Shown: positions 42,464 through 50,964 of the stretch, piece after piece
How positions within the stretch are numbered: position 1 is the stretch's first letter
Layout of the letters: every line of letters begins with the position of its first letter
Made by a program: the position numbers and the translations under genes
Assembly: GCF_001507645.1 (NCBI RefSeq)
Contig: NZ_CP013909.1
Span: 3,162,001 to 3,226,000, forward strand
Reading direction: 5' to 3'
From: Hymenobacter sedentarius
GTDB taxonomy: Bacteria; Bacteroidota; Bacteroidia; Cytophagales; Hymenobacteraceae
Length of the DNA: 64,000 bases
Notes under the pieces: generated by a model
What the model was told of the DNA's origin: nothing
Databases searched by the model: none
Seen by the model: only the letters and a program-made list of their open reading frames with translations

Positions 42464-45400
42464 CTATTTATCAATGCGGAAACCCAGGCCGAACTGGATA
42501 AGCGTGCTTTCAGCCGACTTTTGATAGGACACCGAGAGGGCTAGCGTTTCCACTACTGGGGCTATATAGAAGCCCGCGCCGTAGCCGCTGTGCCAGCCAT
42601 CGGCAGAAGAACCTTGGAAGTACACCCGGCCCTGGTCGTAGAAGCCAAATACGCCGTAATAGAAGGGCAGGAAATTGGTCTTGACTTGGCCCAGGGCGAA
42701 GCGCAGCTCGGTGTTGTAGTACAGGCTGGCGTCGCCGCTGAAGCGGTTGCGGTAGTAGCCCCGCAGGTTTTCGGTTTGGCCCAGGCTGGCGAATTTGTAA
42801 AAGGGAATGCTGGAATCGGGGCCGTAATTTTTGGCGCCGCCGCCTTTTAGCACCAGTGTGATGGGAACGCCGATTTTGGCCGTGCCGTAGTATTCGGCGA
42901 AGGCCTGGGTTAGGCCAAAGTTGTTTTTTGCGCCGTTGAGCTGGCGGTAGGAGTCGTGCTGCAACCGGATGCGGGCCCCGCGCTGGGCAAAGCTGGGGCG
43001 GTTGCGCAGGTCCAGATCAAGCACGGCGTTTAAGCCCAATAGCTGCTGGGGGCTGGTATTTGCCCGCGCACCACTGGATAACTCCAAATTAGTGGTGCCC
43101 AGGTAGCTGTTGCCGGCAAAGCTGCTGGTGTAGTCTTCGTAGGTGGGGCCCACGCGGAGGATGCTGCGCTGGAAGAACGTGCGCTCTAGGAAGGCATTGA
43201 GGGTGTAGCCGCGGTAGCGGGCGTTGTAGAACTTGTTGTCGTACTGGTCCTGGCTGAAGGCAGTGTTGTTGCCCAGGCCGAAGAAGCGGTAAAAGGGAAA
43301 GTAGTTGCCGTAGCGCACCTCGGCGCCCACATCCACTTTGCCAATGGCGTAGCGGTGGCGGGTGCTGGCCGTAACCTGAAACAGGCCATTGGAACTGCCT
43401 TGCACATTGAACTGGTACATGTTCTTGTAGCCGGGCTTGCGGAAGCCCTGGCGCAGGAACGTGACGCCCGCGCCGGCCCCGAAGCCGTCGTTGGCGTTGT
43501 AGAAAAGCGAGATGCTCGGGCGGTAGCTATTGTACTCAAACTGCTCCCGGTTGTAGGCATTCACGCCCACGCGGGAGCTGGTGTGGTTGTCGGATTCGGG
43601 GCCTAGGTGCAGGTCGGTGTCGGGCACGTCGTACACCTTGGTGAGGGTGCGCAGGCCGGCCGCGCGCGAGTCGTCGGTAATGCGGTCTTTGCCATCGCCG
43701 CCGATTACGCGCACCAAAATGCTGTGGCTGCCGCCGTCGCCGGTTACCGTGAATATGTCTTTCCCGTCGAGGCCGTACAGGCACACTTCGTCGGTTTCGT
43801 TGGGCTTGAAGGTACGGTCGAACAGAGCCGGACCATTGGATGCTTCGCTCTCTTTGGCCTTGTCAAACATCTGCACCCGCACTTGCCCATCGGACATACG
43901 GTTGACCTGAAACACCTCGCTTTTGTTGCTGCCCACTACGTCCACCCGCTTGGCTAGCAAGAGGTAATAATCATCCAGCGCTTTAGGCAATGTCTGGATT
44001 CTGGACTTCAACTTGCGGTTGATGTCTTTGCCGGATAAGTCCTGAATTTCAGTGGGTAGTTTTGCCGTTGCCTCGTCGATAACGGCGGGCGCTAACTTGG
44101 CCTGGAGGTACTTGCCTGCCTCCTGCCACTGCCCCCGGCTCAGGCCCTGGAGCAGAAACCGGTCGAGGTGCCGCGCGGGCCAGTTGAGACTTTTGAGGTC
44201 GTGAAACTCGTCCTGAAAATCCTCGATGCTGGGCACGGCCCACTCCCGGTTGGCGATGTACGTGAGCAGGCCATTCCACAGGGTAAAGGACTGGTCGCGG
44301 TCGCGCGGAATGGGGCGGTAGAGGATGCCGCCACCGGGCTGCTTGTAGCCGGCCCACTTCCAGTTGTCTTCGTGTTTGCCGAAGTCGGCCACCAGCATGT
44401 CGAAGGCCCGGGCCCGGGCCAGACCGGGGGCGTCTACCCGGTTGTCGTGGTCTTTGAAGAGCTTGCGAAAGAGACTAAAGCTGCGGGTCACCTCATCAGA
44501 GTTGCCAAACCCGGCCAAGTTGCCTTTGGGGTCCTTGGGGCTGTCCTCCAGGGTGCCCAGCAGGTCGGCGTATTGCTCCCGGTAGGGGCCCAGCTGCTGG
44601 TTGTCGGGCAGGCGAAACAGGCGGGGCCGAGCGTGCAGTATATCCGTCTGGTCGAGCAGGTAGCCGATGGGCAGGTTGGAATAGGGGTTGGCCGTGGCCG
44701 TGATGTCGCGCAACACGTCGGACGCAATGGAGTTGCGCAGTTCCGGGGGCAGGATTCGCGTAACGTCCTTGTCCACCGACCGGAACACGTACTCCGAACT
44801 GTCGTTGGCAATGAGCTTGAGGGAAGTCGTCTGCCGGCCGCCGCCCTTGCCAAACGGATGCAAGCCGCCTTTTTCGGTGGCCAGGTCCAGCGTGGGCACG
44901 GCCACAGGCTGCAGCCAGGAAGTGCGGTAAAGGTCGCCGAGGAGAAAGCGCTTGGCAGGCCCAGCCTTGTACTCCGGGCCGGGCACTACCGTAGTGGTGG
45001 CCTGAAACGGGGCATCGGGTTTGCTCTCTTCTACCGTTTTGGCAGTGCCGGGGCATTGCGGAATAAACGGGTTCACCGGGGCTTTGGCAGCCGCCCCATC
45101 GGCGCAGGCCGAACGGAACAGCGTGCCGGTGTAAGCGTCCTGGGCCGGCTGGCTGCCCTCGCCAAAGGTGTGGAAGTGCGTGGTGACGGTGCCGTCGGCA
45201 AAATATTCGAGGGTGGTGTAGCCTTCTTTACTTTCGTTATAAAGCGACTCGCCATTGGTCCCAACGTGCTGGCTCTCCACAAAGCTGCCGCTCACGATAT
45301 GGTAGTTACCCTGGAACGGCGTGAGCTGCAGGCTGTAGTCGTGGGCGGCGGCATACACCAGGCCGGGGTTGCTTTGCAGGGTATTCAATAGCTCCTTGCT

Positions 45401-46186
45401 CAGCTCCTGGTAGCGTGGGTTGGCCAGGTCGCGGGGGCTGCCCACGTTCTGGCGGTAGGCAGCGTAGATGGTGCCCAGCACCGGCGGGATCAGGTGCCGC
45501 GCGAGGGGTTGCCGGCCGCCGTACACCCCGTTGCTGAGGACGGGGTGGTGGCCCACCAGCAGCACGTTTTTGTTCTTGGTCTCGTCGATGATGTCCTGGA
45601 GCTGCTCCCGAAATTCCTCTTTGGTCAGGGTTTTGCAATCGGTGTCGGGCGCTTCGGGCCGGTCGTAGGGGTGCGTGAACCAGGGCGTGTTGAGCGCCAC
45701 CAGCCGCACCAGCGGGGCCACGTCCACCACCTCGGGGCCCGGGCAGCCATTGGTCGGAATGAAAGCGTTTTGGCCTGGGAGCTGCTTCTCAATGTATTTC
45801 TCCAGGCGGCGTACGGCCTTGAGGCCCGTGGGGCCGGAGTTGGCCCAATCCTTATCGCCGGGCAGGAAATAAATTTTGCCCTGCGGCAGGCCTTTTACCA
45901 GCCCAATCAAGGCATCGGCGCGGCTGCGCTCGGTCTCCGCCAGCGCTGTATCGCCTTTGGCGGCCAGCCCCGTGTTGCCCACAATATCGCCGAGGTGCAC
46001 CACCGTAAATGGGCCCGTCTGCTGCTCCAGGGTTTGGCGCAGCCGCTTAAGGCGTTCGGTGGGCAAAGCGGCCTGAGCGGTATTGCCCAGCAGAAATACG
46101 GTGTGAGCGGGGGCGGAAACCTGGGCGTTAGCAGTGACTGCCAGCAGCAGCGAGGCTGCCAGTAAAAGTGAGTAGATGCGACGCAT
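42464..46186 (-). CDS. Metallophosphoesterase fused to BamA-type outer-membrane barrel
   Basis: Outer-membrane protein of 1240 residues with a signal peptide ending T-A-N-A-Q. Residues about 28-330 form a calcineurin-like phosphoesterase domain: V-V-H-L-G-D-I-V-G-N-T-G, L-P-G-D-K-D-W and V-G-H-H-P. The usual G-N-H-D reads G-D-K-D and the first D-x-H site is degenerate, so catalysis is uncertain. A mixed middle of about 400 residues follows. The C-terminal 400 residues are a surface-antigen (BamA/TamA-like) beta-barrel (G-F-G-A-G-A-G-V-T-F-L-R ... A-L-G-Q-V-K-T-N-F-L-P-F-Y-Y-G), ending in the aromatic-rich L-G-F-R-I-D-K. Substrate and role are unknown. It stands alone. Confidence 0.85.
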   Translation of the reverse strand: MRRIYSLLLAASLLLAVTANAQVSAPAHTVFLLGNTAQAALPTERLKRLRQTLEQQTGPFTVVHLGDIVGNTGLAAKGDTALAETERSRADALIGLVKGLPQGKIYFLPGDKDWANSGPTGLKAVRRLEKYIEKQLPGQNAFIPTNGCPGPEVVDVAPLVRLVALNTPWFTHPYDRPEAPDTDCKTLTKEEFREQLQDIIDETKNKNVLLVGHHPVLSNGVYGGRQPLARHLIPPVLGTIYAAYRQNVGSPRDLANPRYQELSKELLNTLQSNPGLVYAAAHDYSLQLTPFQGNYHIVSGSFVESQHVGTNGESLYNESKEGYTTLEYFADGTVTTHFHTFGEGSQPAQDAYTGTLFRSACADGAAAKAPVNPFIPQCPGTAKTVEESKPDAPFQATTTVVPGPEYKAGPAKRFLLGDLYRTSWLQPVAVPTLDLATEKGGLHPFGKGGGRQTTSLKLIANDSSEYVFRSVDKDVTRILPPELRNSIASDVLRDITATANPYSNLPIGYLLDQTDILHARPRLFRLPDNQQLGPYREQYADLLGTLEDSPKDPKGNLAGFGNSDEVTRSFSLFRKLFKDHDNRVDAPGLARARAFDMLVADFGKHEDNWKWAGYKQPGGGILYRPIPRDRDQSFTLWNGLLTYIANREWAVPSIEDFQDEFHDLKSLNWPARHLDRFLLQGLSRGQWQEAGKYLQAKLAPAVIDEATAKLPTEIQDLSGKDINRKLKSRIQTLPKALDDYYLLLAKRVDVVGSNKSEVFQVNRMSDGQVRVQMFDKAKESEASNGPALFDRTFKPNETDEVCLYGLDGKDIFTVTGDGGSHSILVRVIGGDGKDRITDDSRAAGLRTLTKVYDVPDTDLHLGPESDNHTSSRVGVNAYNREQFEYNSYRPSISLFYNANDGFGAGAGVTFLRQGFRKPGYKNMYQFNVQGSSNGLFQVTASTRHRYAIGKVDVGAEVRYGNYFPFYRFFGLGNNTAFSQDQYDNKFYNARYRGYTLNAFLERTFFQRSILRVGPTYEDYTSSFAGNSYLGTTNLELSSGARANTSPQQLLGLNAVLDLDLRNRPSFAQRGARIRLQHDSYRQLNGAKNNFGLTQAFAEYYGTAKIGVPITLVLKGGGAKNYGPDSSIPFYKFASLGQTENLRGYYRNRFSGDASLYYNTELRFALGQVKTNFLPFYYGVFGFYDQGRVYFQGSSADGWHSGYGAGFYIAPVVETLALSVSYQKSAESTLIQFGLGFRIDK

Positions 46187-46303
46187 AAAAGCAGTATATA
46201 GGCTCTCTTACGGCTCTTCAACCAAAAAGTAAGGGCGTAGTTGCGCCAAGCTCCGCTGAACTGCCGCCCCCATTGCCCGTATGCATGCCCGCCCAAGCCT
46301 ATT

Positions 46304-46990
46304 TTATACCGAGGCCAGCTCCCGCAAAATTTTGGGTACTCCCGAGGTCGCGGGCTCGGCCACGTACTGAATGCCCCGCCGGCCGGCCGCGGGCTGGTGC
46401 GGGTCGATGACGTAGACCGGGCAGCCCACGGGGGCATAATGCAGCAGCCCGGCCGCCGGGTACACTTGCAGCGACGTGCCCACCACAAGCAGGGCATCGG
46501 CGGTGCCGGTGGCTGCGGCCGCGTCTTCTATCAGGGGCACCATTTCGCCAAACCACACGATGTGGGGCCGCAGCTGCCCGCCATCTGGGGCCAGGTCGCC
46601 GAGGTGAATGTCGCCGGGGCAGTCGTACACCACGGACTCGTCTTTCACCGAGCGCATCTTATTCAGCATGCCGTGCAAGTGAATGACCTCGGTGGAACCG
46701 GCGCGCTCGTGGAGGTCGTCGACGTTTTGGGTGATGATGGTGACGCGCCAGCCCGGTTCCTCCTCAAAGCCGGCCAGGGCAAAGTGGGCGGCGTTGGGCT
46801 CCACGCTGCGGGCCTGGGCGCGGCGCTGGTTGTAGAAATCAAGCACCAGCTCGGGATTGCGGGCAAAGCCTTCGGGCGAGGCCACGTCTTCCACCCGGTG
46901 GCTTTCCCACAGGCCATTGGAGTCGCGGAAGGTGCGAATACCTGACTCGGCGGATACGCCGGCACCGGTAAGAACGACAAGGTGTTTCAC
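46304..46990 (-). CDS. NAD-dependent protein deacylase (sirtuin, SIRT5-like)
   Basis: Sir2-family enzyme of 228 residues that removes acyl groups from lysines using NAD. G-A-G-V-S-A-E-S-G-I binds NAD, T-Q-N-V-D-D-L-H is the conserved core, and H106 in H-L-H-G-M is the catalytic His. Y53-x-x-R56 matches the SIRT5/CobB pair that binds succinyl or malonyl groups, so deacylation of acidic acyl groups is plausible. The four zinc Cys are absent; only one Cys (D-C-P-G-D) is in the region. That shortened module is the unusual point. Start ATG 46990. Confidence 0.88.
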   Translation of the reverse strand: MKHLVVLTGAGVSAESGIRTFRDSNGLWESHRVEDVASPEGFARNPELVLDFYNQRRAQARSVEPNAAHFALAGFEEEPGWRVTIITQNVDDLHERAGSTEVIHLHGMLNKMRSVKDESVVYDCPGDIHLGDLAPDGGQLRPHIVWFGEMVPLIEDAAAATGTADALLVVGTSLQVYPAAGLLHYAPVGCPVYVIDPHQPAAGRRGIQYVAEPATSGVPKILRELASV

Positions 46991-47211
46991 TGCGGAGTAG
47001 ACTATAGGGTGGGAGGGTGGTTTTCAGCGGGCAAACGATGCCTTCAATATTTTCTTTTAACCGAGAATCGGCCGGCTCGGTGCCCGATTATCACCGGAGT
47101 AGTAGGCTGGACGGCATAATTGCCATTGTCCAAATACGGCGCTTAATTCGCTTAAGCGGCCTGCATAACTTCAGCATCGTGGCATTTCAGCTCAATTTGC
47201 CGGAACCTGGC

Positions 47212-48045
47212 TCAGTCGAAAATCACCGTTTTGTTGCGGTGCACAAACACCTGCTCATCAAAGACCAGCTTGAGCGAGCGGGCCAGCACGATTTTCTCCA
47301 CATCGCGGCCGGCCTGAGCCATCTCGCGGGCACTCTGGGTGTGGTCGATGGGGATGACGCTTTGGGAAATAATAGGGCCCTGGTCCAGCTGCTCGTTCAC
47401 GAAATGCGCGGTGGCGCCGATGATTTTTACGCCCCGCTCGTAGGCCTGCGCGTAAGGGCTGGCACCCACAAAGGCCGGCAGAAAGGAGTGGTGGATGTTT
47501 ATCAGTCGGTTGGAGTAGTGGGCCACGAAGTCCGACGAAAGAATGCGCATGTACTTGGCCAGCACCACAAACTCGGGCTGGTATTGCGTGAGCACGGCCA
47601 GGACCTCGGCCTCGTGCGCCTCGCGGCTCTTGCCTTCGTGCGTGATGTAGTGAAACGGAATATCAAACCGGCGGGTCAGGTCGCCCAGCACCTCGTAGTT
47701 GCTCACCACGGCCAGCACCCGGGCATTCATCTCGCCGAATGCGTGGCGCACCAAGAGCTCACTCAGGCAGTGATGCTCCTTGGTGGCCATCAGCACAATG
47801 TCCTTTCTGTGGTTGTTGGTAAGGCGAATGTGGGCTGCCGCTGGAAGCACCGCCTCTAGCTCAGCCAGAAGCGTCGCGGGCTCTACGGCGCCGGCAAATT
47901 CCGTGCGCATGAAAAAGTGGTTGTCGTGCCGCTCCACAAACTCCCCGTTGCGGATAATATTTAATTGGTGGCCAAACAGCACCCCCGTGATTTTGTACAC
48001 CAGCCCAGGTTCGTCGGGGCAATTGATAAGTAATAAATGCGCCAT
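47212..48045 (-). CDS. purU: Formyltetrahydrofolate deformylase
   Basis: Enzyme of 277 residues that hydrolyses 10-formyl-THF to THF and formate, supplying formate for purine synthesis and balancing one-carbon pools. Residues 1-80 are an ACT domain (N-C-P-D-E-P-G-L-V). The formyltransferase domain has N-I-H-H-S-F-L-P-A-F-x-G-A-x-P-Y and G-V-K-I-I-G-A-T-A-H. The C-terminal D with H-T-Q-S agrees with the family. Length and order are typical. Start ATG 48045. It stands upstream of no obvious partner. Confidence 0.93.
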   Translation of the reverse strand: MAHLLLINCPDEPGLVYKITGVLFGHQLNIIRNGEFVERHDNHFFMRTEFAGAVEPATLLAELEAVLPAAAHIRLTNNHRKDIVLMATKEHHCLSELLVRHAFGEMNARVLAVVSNYEVLGDLTRRFDIPFHYITHEGKSREAHEAEVLAVLTQYQPEFVVLAKYMRILSSDFVAHYSNRLINIHHSFLPAFVGASPYAQAYERGVKIIGATAHFVNEQLDQGPIISQSVIPIDHTQSAREMAQAGRDVEKIVLARSLKLVFDEQVFVHRNKTVIFD

Positions 48046-48133
48046 AGGATAGTAGAGGAACGCTGGATTAGAATCTGAGTGAGGCTAAGTCCTAAATGTA
48101 GTTGGAGGATAAATAAGCTGACCAAGGGGCAAA

Positions 48134-48161
48134 CAAAAGCCCGCAACGAGGCGGGCTTTTG
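48134..48161 (-). terminator. Terminator of topA
   Basis: CAAAAGCCCGC pairs with GCGGGCTTTTG around a short loop, 39 bp past the topA stop; the minus-strand tract after the stem is TTTTGTTTG. Confidence 0.65.
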
Positions 48162-48199
48162 AGGAATTTAATTGAGCTAAAAACAGCTCAATTCCGCAA

Positions 48200-50686
48200 C
48201 TATTTTGCTTTTGCCGGGGCTTTTTTGGCGGCCGGCTTGGCAGCGGCTTTTGCAGCTGGCTTCTTCTTTGCCGCGGGCTTTTTGGCGGCTGGTTTTTTCT
48301 TAGCGGGCGTATCGGCTTTCTCCTCCTTGGCGGCAGGGGCAGCCTTTTTGCCAAAGCGTCCGCCTTTGGCGGGCTTGTCGGGGGTGGCGTCGGCCAGCTC
48401 CTGGCAACGCGCCAGCGTGAGTTCCGTCGGCTCTTCGCCTTTGGGAATCTTCACGTTCTTCTTGCCCGCCACGATGTAGGGCCCAAACCGGCCATTCAGC
48501 ACCTGAATGTCAGGGTTTTCGGGGAACGACTTGATGAGGCGCTCGGCGTCGGTTTTGCGCTTGTTTTCAATCAGTGCCACGCCTTCCTCGGCCGTGATGG
48601 TGTGCGGGTCCTGCTCCTTGGTGAGGGAATAGAACTTGCTGTCGTGGCGGATGTAAGGGCCAAAGCGGCCCAGGTTGGCCGTCATGTCCTTGCCCTCAAA
48701 CTCGCCCACCACGCGCGGCAGTTTGAACAGGTCCAGCGCCTCATCCAAAGTAATGCTTTCAATGAACTGGCCCTTGCGCAGGTTGGCGTAGGCGGGTTTC
48801 ACCTCGGGGTCGGTGGTGTCGCCCAGCGCCACGTAGGGACCGTAGCGGCCCAGTCGGGCCGTGATTTTCTCGCCCGTTTCGGGGTGCACGCCGATTTCGC
48901 GGGTGCTGCCCAGGGTGCTGCGCTCAATATCCTGGCCGGCCTCGATGGTTGCGTGAAACTTGCCGTAGAAGCCGGTCAGCATCTGCGTCCAGTTTTCGTG
49001 GCCGTTGGCAATCTGGTCAAATTCATCTTCCACCTTGGCTGTGAACTGGTAGTCCACAATCACGGGAAAGTGCTCCACCAGGAAGTCATTGACCACCATG
49101 GCCGTATCAGTGGGAAACAGCTTGGCTTTTTCGGCGCCGTAGTTCTCGGTTTTGATTTCGGTGTTCACCCCGTTGCCTTCCAGAGTGAGCACGTGGAAGG
49201 CGCGCTCCTTGCCTTCGCGGGTGTCCTTTTCCACGTAGCCCCGCTTCTGCACGGTGCTGATGGTAGGGGCGTAGGTGGAAGGCCGGCCAATGCCCATTTC
49301 TTCCAGCTTCTTCACCAGCGAGGCTTCGGTGTAGCGCGCCGGGGGCGCCGAAAACCGCTCGGTAGCACTCAGGCGCTGCAACGGCAGGTTCTGCCCAATG
49401 CTCAAGGGCGGCAAACCGCGCGAAAAGCTCGATTCTCCGTCTTTCGCTTCTTCCTCGTCATCGTCGTCCTTGCTCTCGGCATACACTTTCAGGAAGCCCT
49501 CGAAGGTGATGACCTCGCCGGTGGCCGTGAACGTGACGCCCGGCTGCGTGCTGATGCCAATAACCGCCGTGGTACGCTCAATCACGGCTTCCGCCATTTG
49601 CGAGGCCATGGCCCGCTTGCGAATCAGGTCGTACAAGCGCTGCTCCGACGCATCAGAACCCGCTTTCACGGCGCCAAAATCGGTGGGCCGGATGGCTTCG
49701 TGCGCCTCCTGGGCCGAAGCTGACTTGGTTTTGAACGTGCGGGTGTGGTGGTATTCCGCGCCGTAAGCCGCCGTAATGGCCGCCTGCGCGCCCGCCAAGG
49801 CCTCGCCCGAGAGGTTCACCGAGTCCGTCCGCATGTAGCTGATTTTACCAGCTTCGTAGAGCTTTTGGGCCACGCTCATGGTCTGGGCCACCGAGAAGCC
49901 CAGCTTGCGCGAGGCCTCCTGCTGCAGCGTAGACGTGGTGAACGGCGCGGCCGGGCTGCGCTTGCCGGGCTTCTTGTCGAGGCTCTCAATCTGATAGGTA
50001 GCGCCCAGGCAACGCTGCAGGAAGGCCTCGGCTTCTTCCCGCACCTTATAGCGGGTCGGCAGCTCGGCTTCGAGTACTGCGCCGCGGCCGGCATCGAAGC
50101 GGGCCACAATGCGGTAGGCGCTGGCCGACAGGAAATGGGAAACTTCGCGCTCCCGCTCCACTACAAGGCGCACAGCTACCGACTGTACCCGACCGGCCGA
50201 AAGGCCCGGCTTTACTTTTTTCCAGAGCACGGGGCTCAGCTCAAAGCCCACCAGCCGGTCGAGCACGCGGCGGGCCTGCTGGGCATTCACCAGGTTCTGG
50301 TCAACTTCGCGCGGGTTGGCGATGGCGCCCAGAATGGCGTTTTTGGTGATTTCGCGGAAGACAATGCGCTTGGTCTTCGCAATCGGCAAGTTCAGGGTTT
50401 CGGCCAGGTGCCAGCTGATGGCTTCGCCTTCGCGGTCATCGTCACTCGCCAACCAAACCATTTCGGCCTCCTTGGAAAGTTTTTTTAGCTGGGCAATTAG
50501 CTCCCGTTTGTCGGCCGATACCACGTAAGTAGGCTTAAAACCATTGGCTATATCAATGGCATTATTGTCTTTAGGCAGGTCGCGGACGTGCCCGTAGCTG
50601 GAGCGCACCACGAAATCCTGGCCCAGATAGCCTTCAATGGTTTTGGCCTTGGCCGGCGATTCGACGATAACTAAATTCTTGACCAT
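48200..50686 (-). CDS. topA: DNA topoisomerase I
   Basis: Type IA topoisomerase of about 828 residues that relaxes negative supercoils. The TOPRIM domain starts V-I-V-E-S-P-A-K-A-K-T and includes S-D-D-D-R-E-G-E-A. The catalytic Tyr lies in I-S-Y-M-R-T-D-S. The C-terminal part has three G-R-x-G-P-Y repeats of the TOPRIM-C type in place of Cys zinc fingers, then a histone-like tail of about 55 residues rich in Lys, Ala and Pro. ATG 50686 is used; the frame upstream to 50773 is non-family. Confidence 0.95.
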   Translation of the reverse strand: MVKNLVIVESPAKAKTIEGYLGQDFVVRSSYGHVRDLPKDNNAIDIANGFKPTYVVSADKRELIAQLKKLSKEAEMVWLASDDDREGEAISWHLAETLNLPIAKTKRIVFREITKNAILGAIANPREVDQNLVNAQQARRVLDRLVGFELSPVLWKKVKPGLSAGRVQSVAVRLVVEREREVSHFLSASAYRIVARFDAGRGAVLEAELPTRYKVREEAEAFLQRCLGATYQIESLDKKPGKRSPAAPFTTSTLQQEASRKLGFSVAQTMSVAQKLYEAGKISYMRTDSVNLSGEALAGAQAAITAAYGAEYHHTRTFKTKSASAQEAHEAIRPTDFGAVKAGSDASEQRLYDLIRKRAMASQMAEAVIERTTAVIGISTQPGVTFTATGEVITFEGFLKVYAESKDDDDEEEAKDGESSFSRGLPPLSIGQNLPLQRLSATERFSAPPARYTEASLVKKLEEMGIGRPSTYAPTISTVQKRGYVEKDTREGKERAFHVLTLEGNGVNTEIKTENYGAEKAKLFPTDTAMVVNDFLVEHFPVIVDYQFTAKVEDEFDQIANGHENWTQMLTGFYGKFHATIEAGQDIERSTLGSTREIGVHPETGEKITARLGRYGPYVALGDTTDPEVKPAYANLRKGQFIESITLDEALDLFKLPRVVGEFEGKDMTANLGRFGPYIRHDSKFYSLTKEQDPHTITAEEGVALIENKRKTDAERLIKSFPENPDIQVLNGRFGPYIVAGKKNVKIPKGEEPTELTLARCQELADATPDKPAKGGRFGKKAAPAAKEEKADTPAKKKPAAKKPAAKKKPAAKAAAKPAAKKAPAKAK

Positions 50687-50882
50687 GTGGGCACGTAAGG
50701 GGAAACGGCAGGCAATTGAAGGCGGTGGGAAGTGAAACGGCCAGCCGTGGGGAAATGTTAAAATTGGCCGCAAAGATGCCGGATATTTCCCAGCGGCGCC
50801 GCACCCGGCCGGAATCCGGCCCCGACAGGCCAGGTTAACAGGGCTTCTGTACGGCTGAGTTCATTGGCTTGGTAAACCAGCG

Positions 50883-50890
50883 TATCTTTG
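50883..50890 (+). promoter_or_regulatory. -7 box of the chemosensory operon
   Basis: TATCTTTG matches the TAnnTTTG consensus exactly. TTG at 50864-50866 lies 16 nt upstream, slightly short of the ideal. The box sits inside the frame open upstream of the receptor, so the ATG at 50965 is the true start and the leader is about 70 nt. Confidence 0.6.
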
Positions 50891-50964
50891 CTTATTCGCG
50901 GATAACCCCCGTACTTCGCCTTCCCCTTTTTGTCCTCGTTCCATCCGCTTGTTACCTATATAAT

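Noticed and set aside
50869..50964. Earlier in-frame start of the chemoreceptor
   Set aside because: The extension would cover the -7 promoter box at 50883-50890 and encodes a hydrophobic stretch unlike the rest; ATG 50965 is better.
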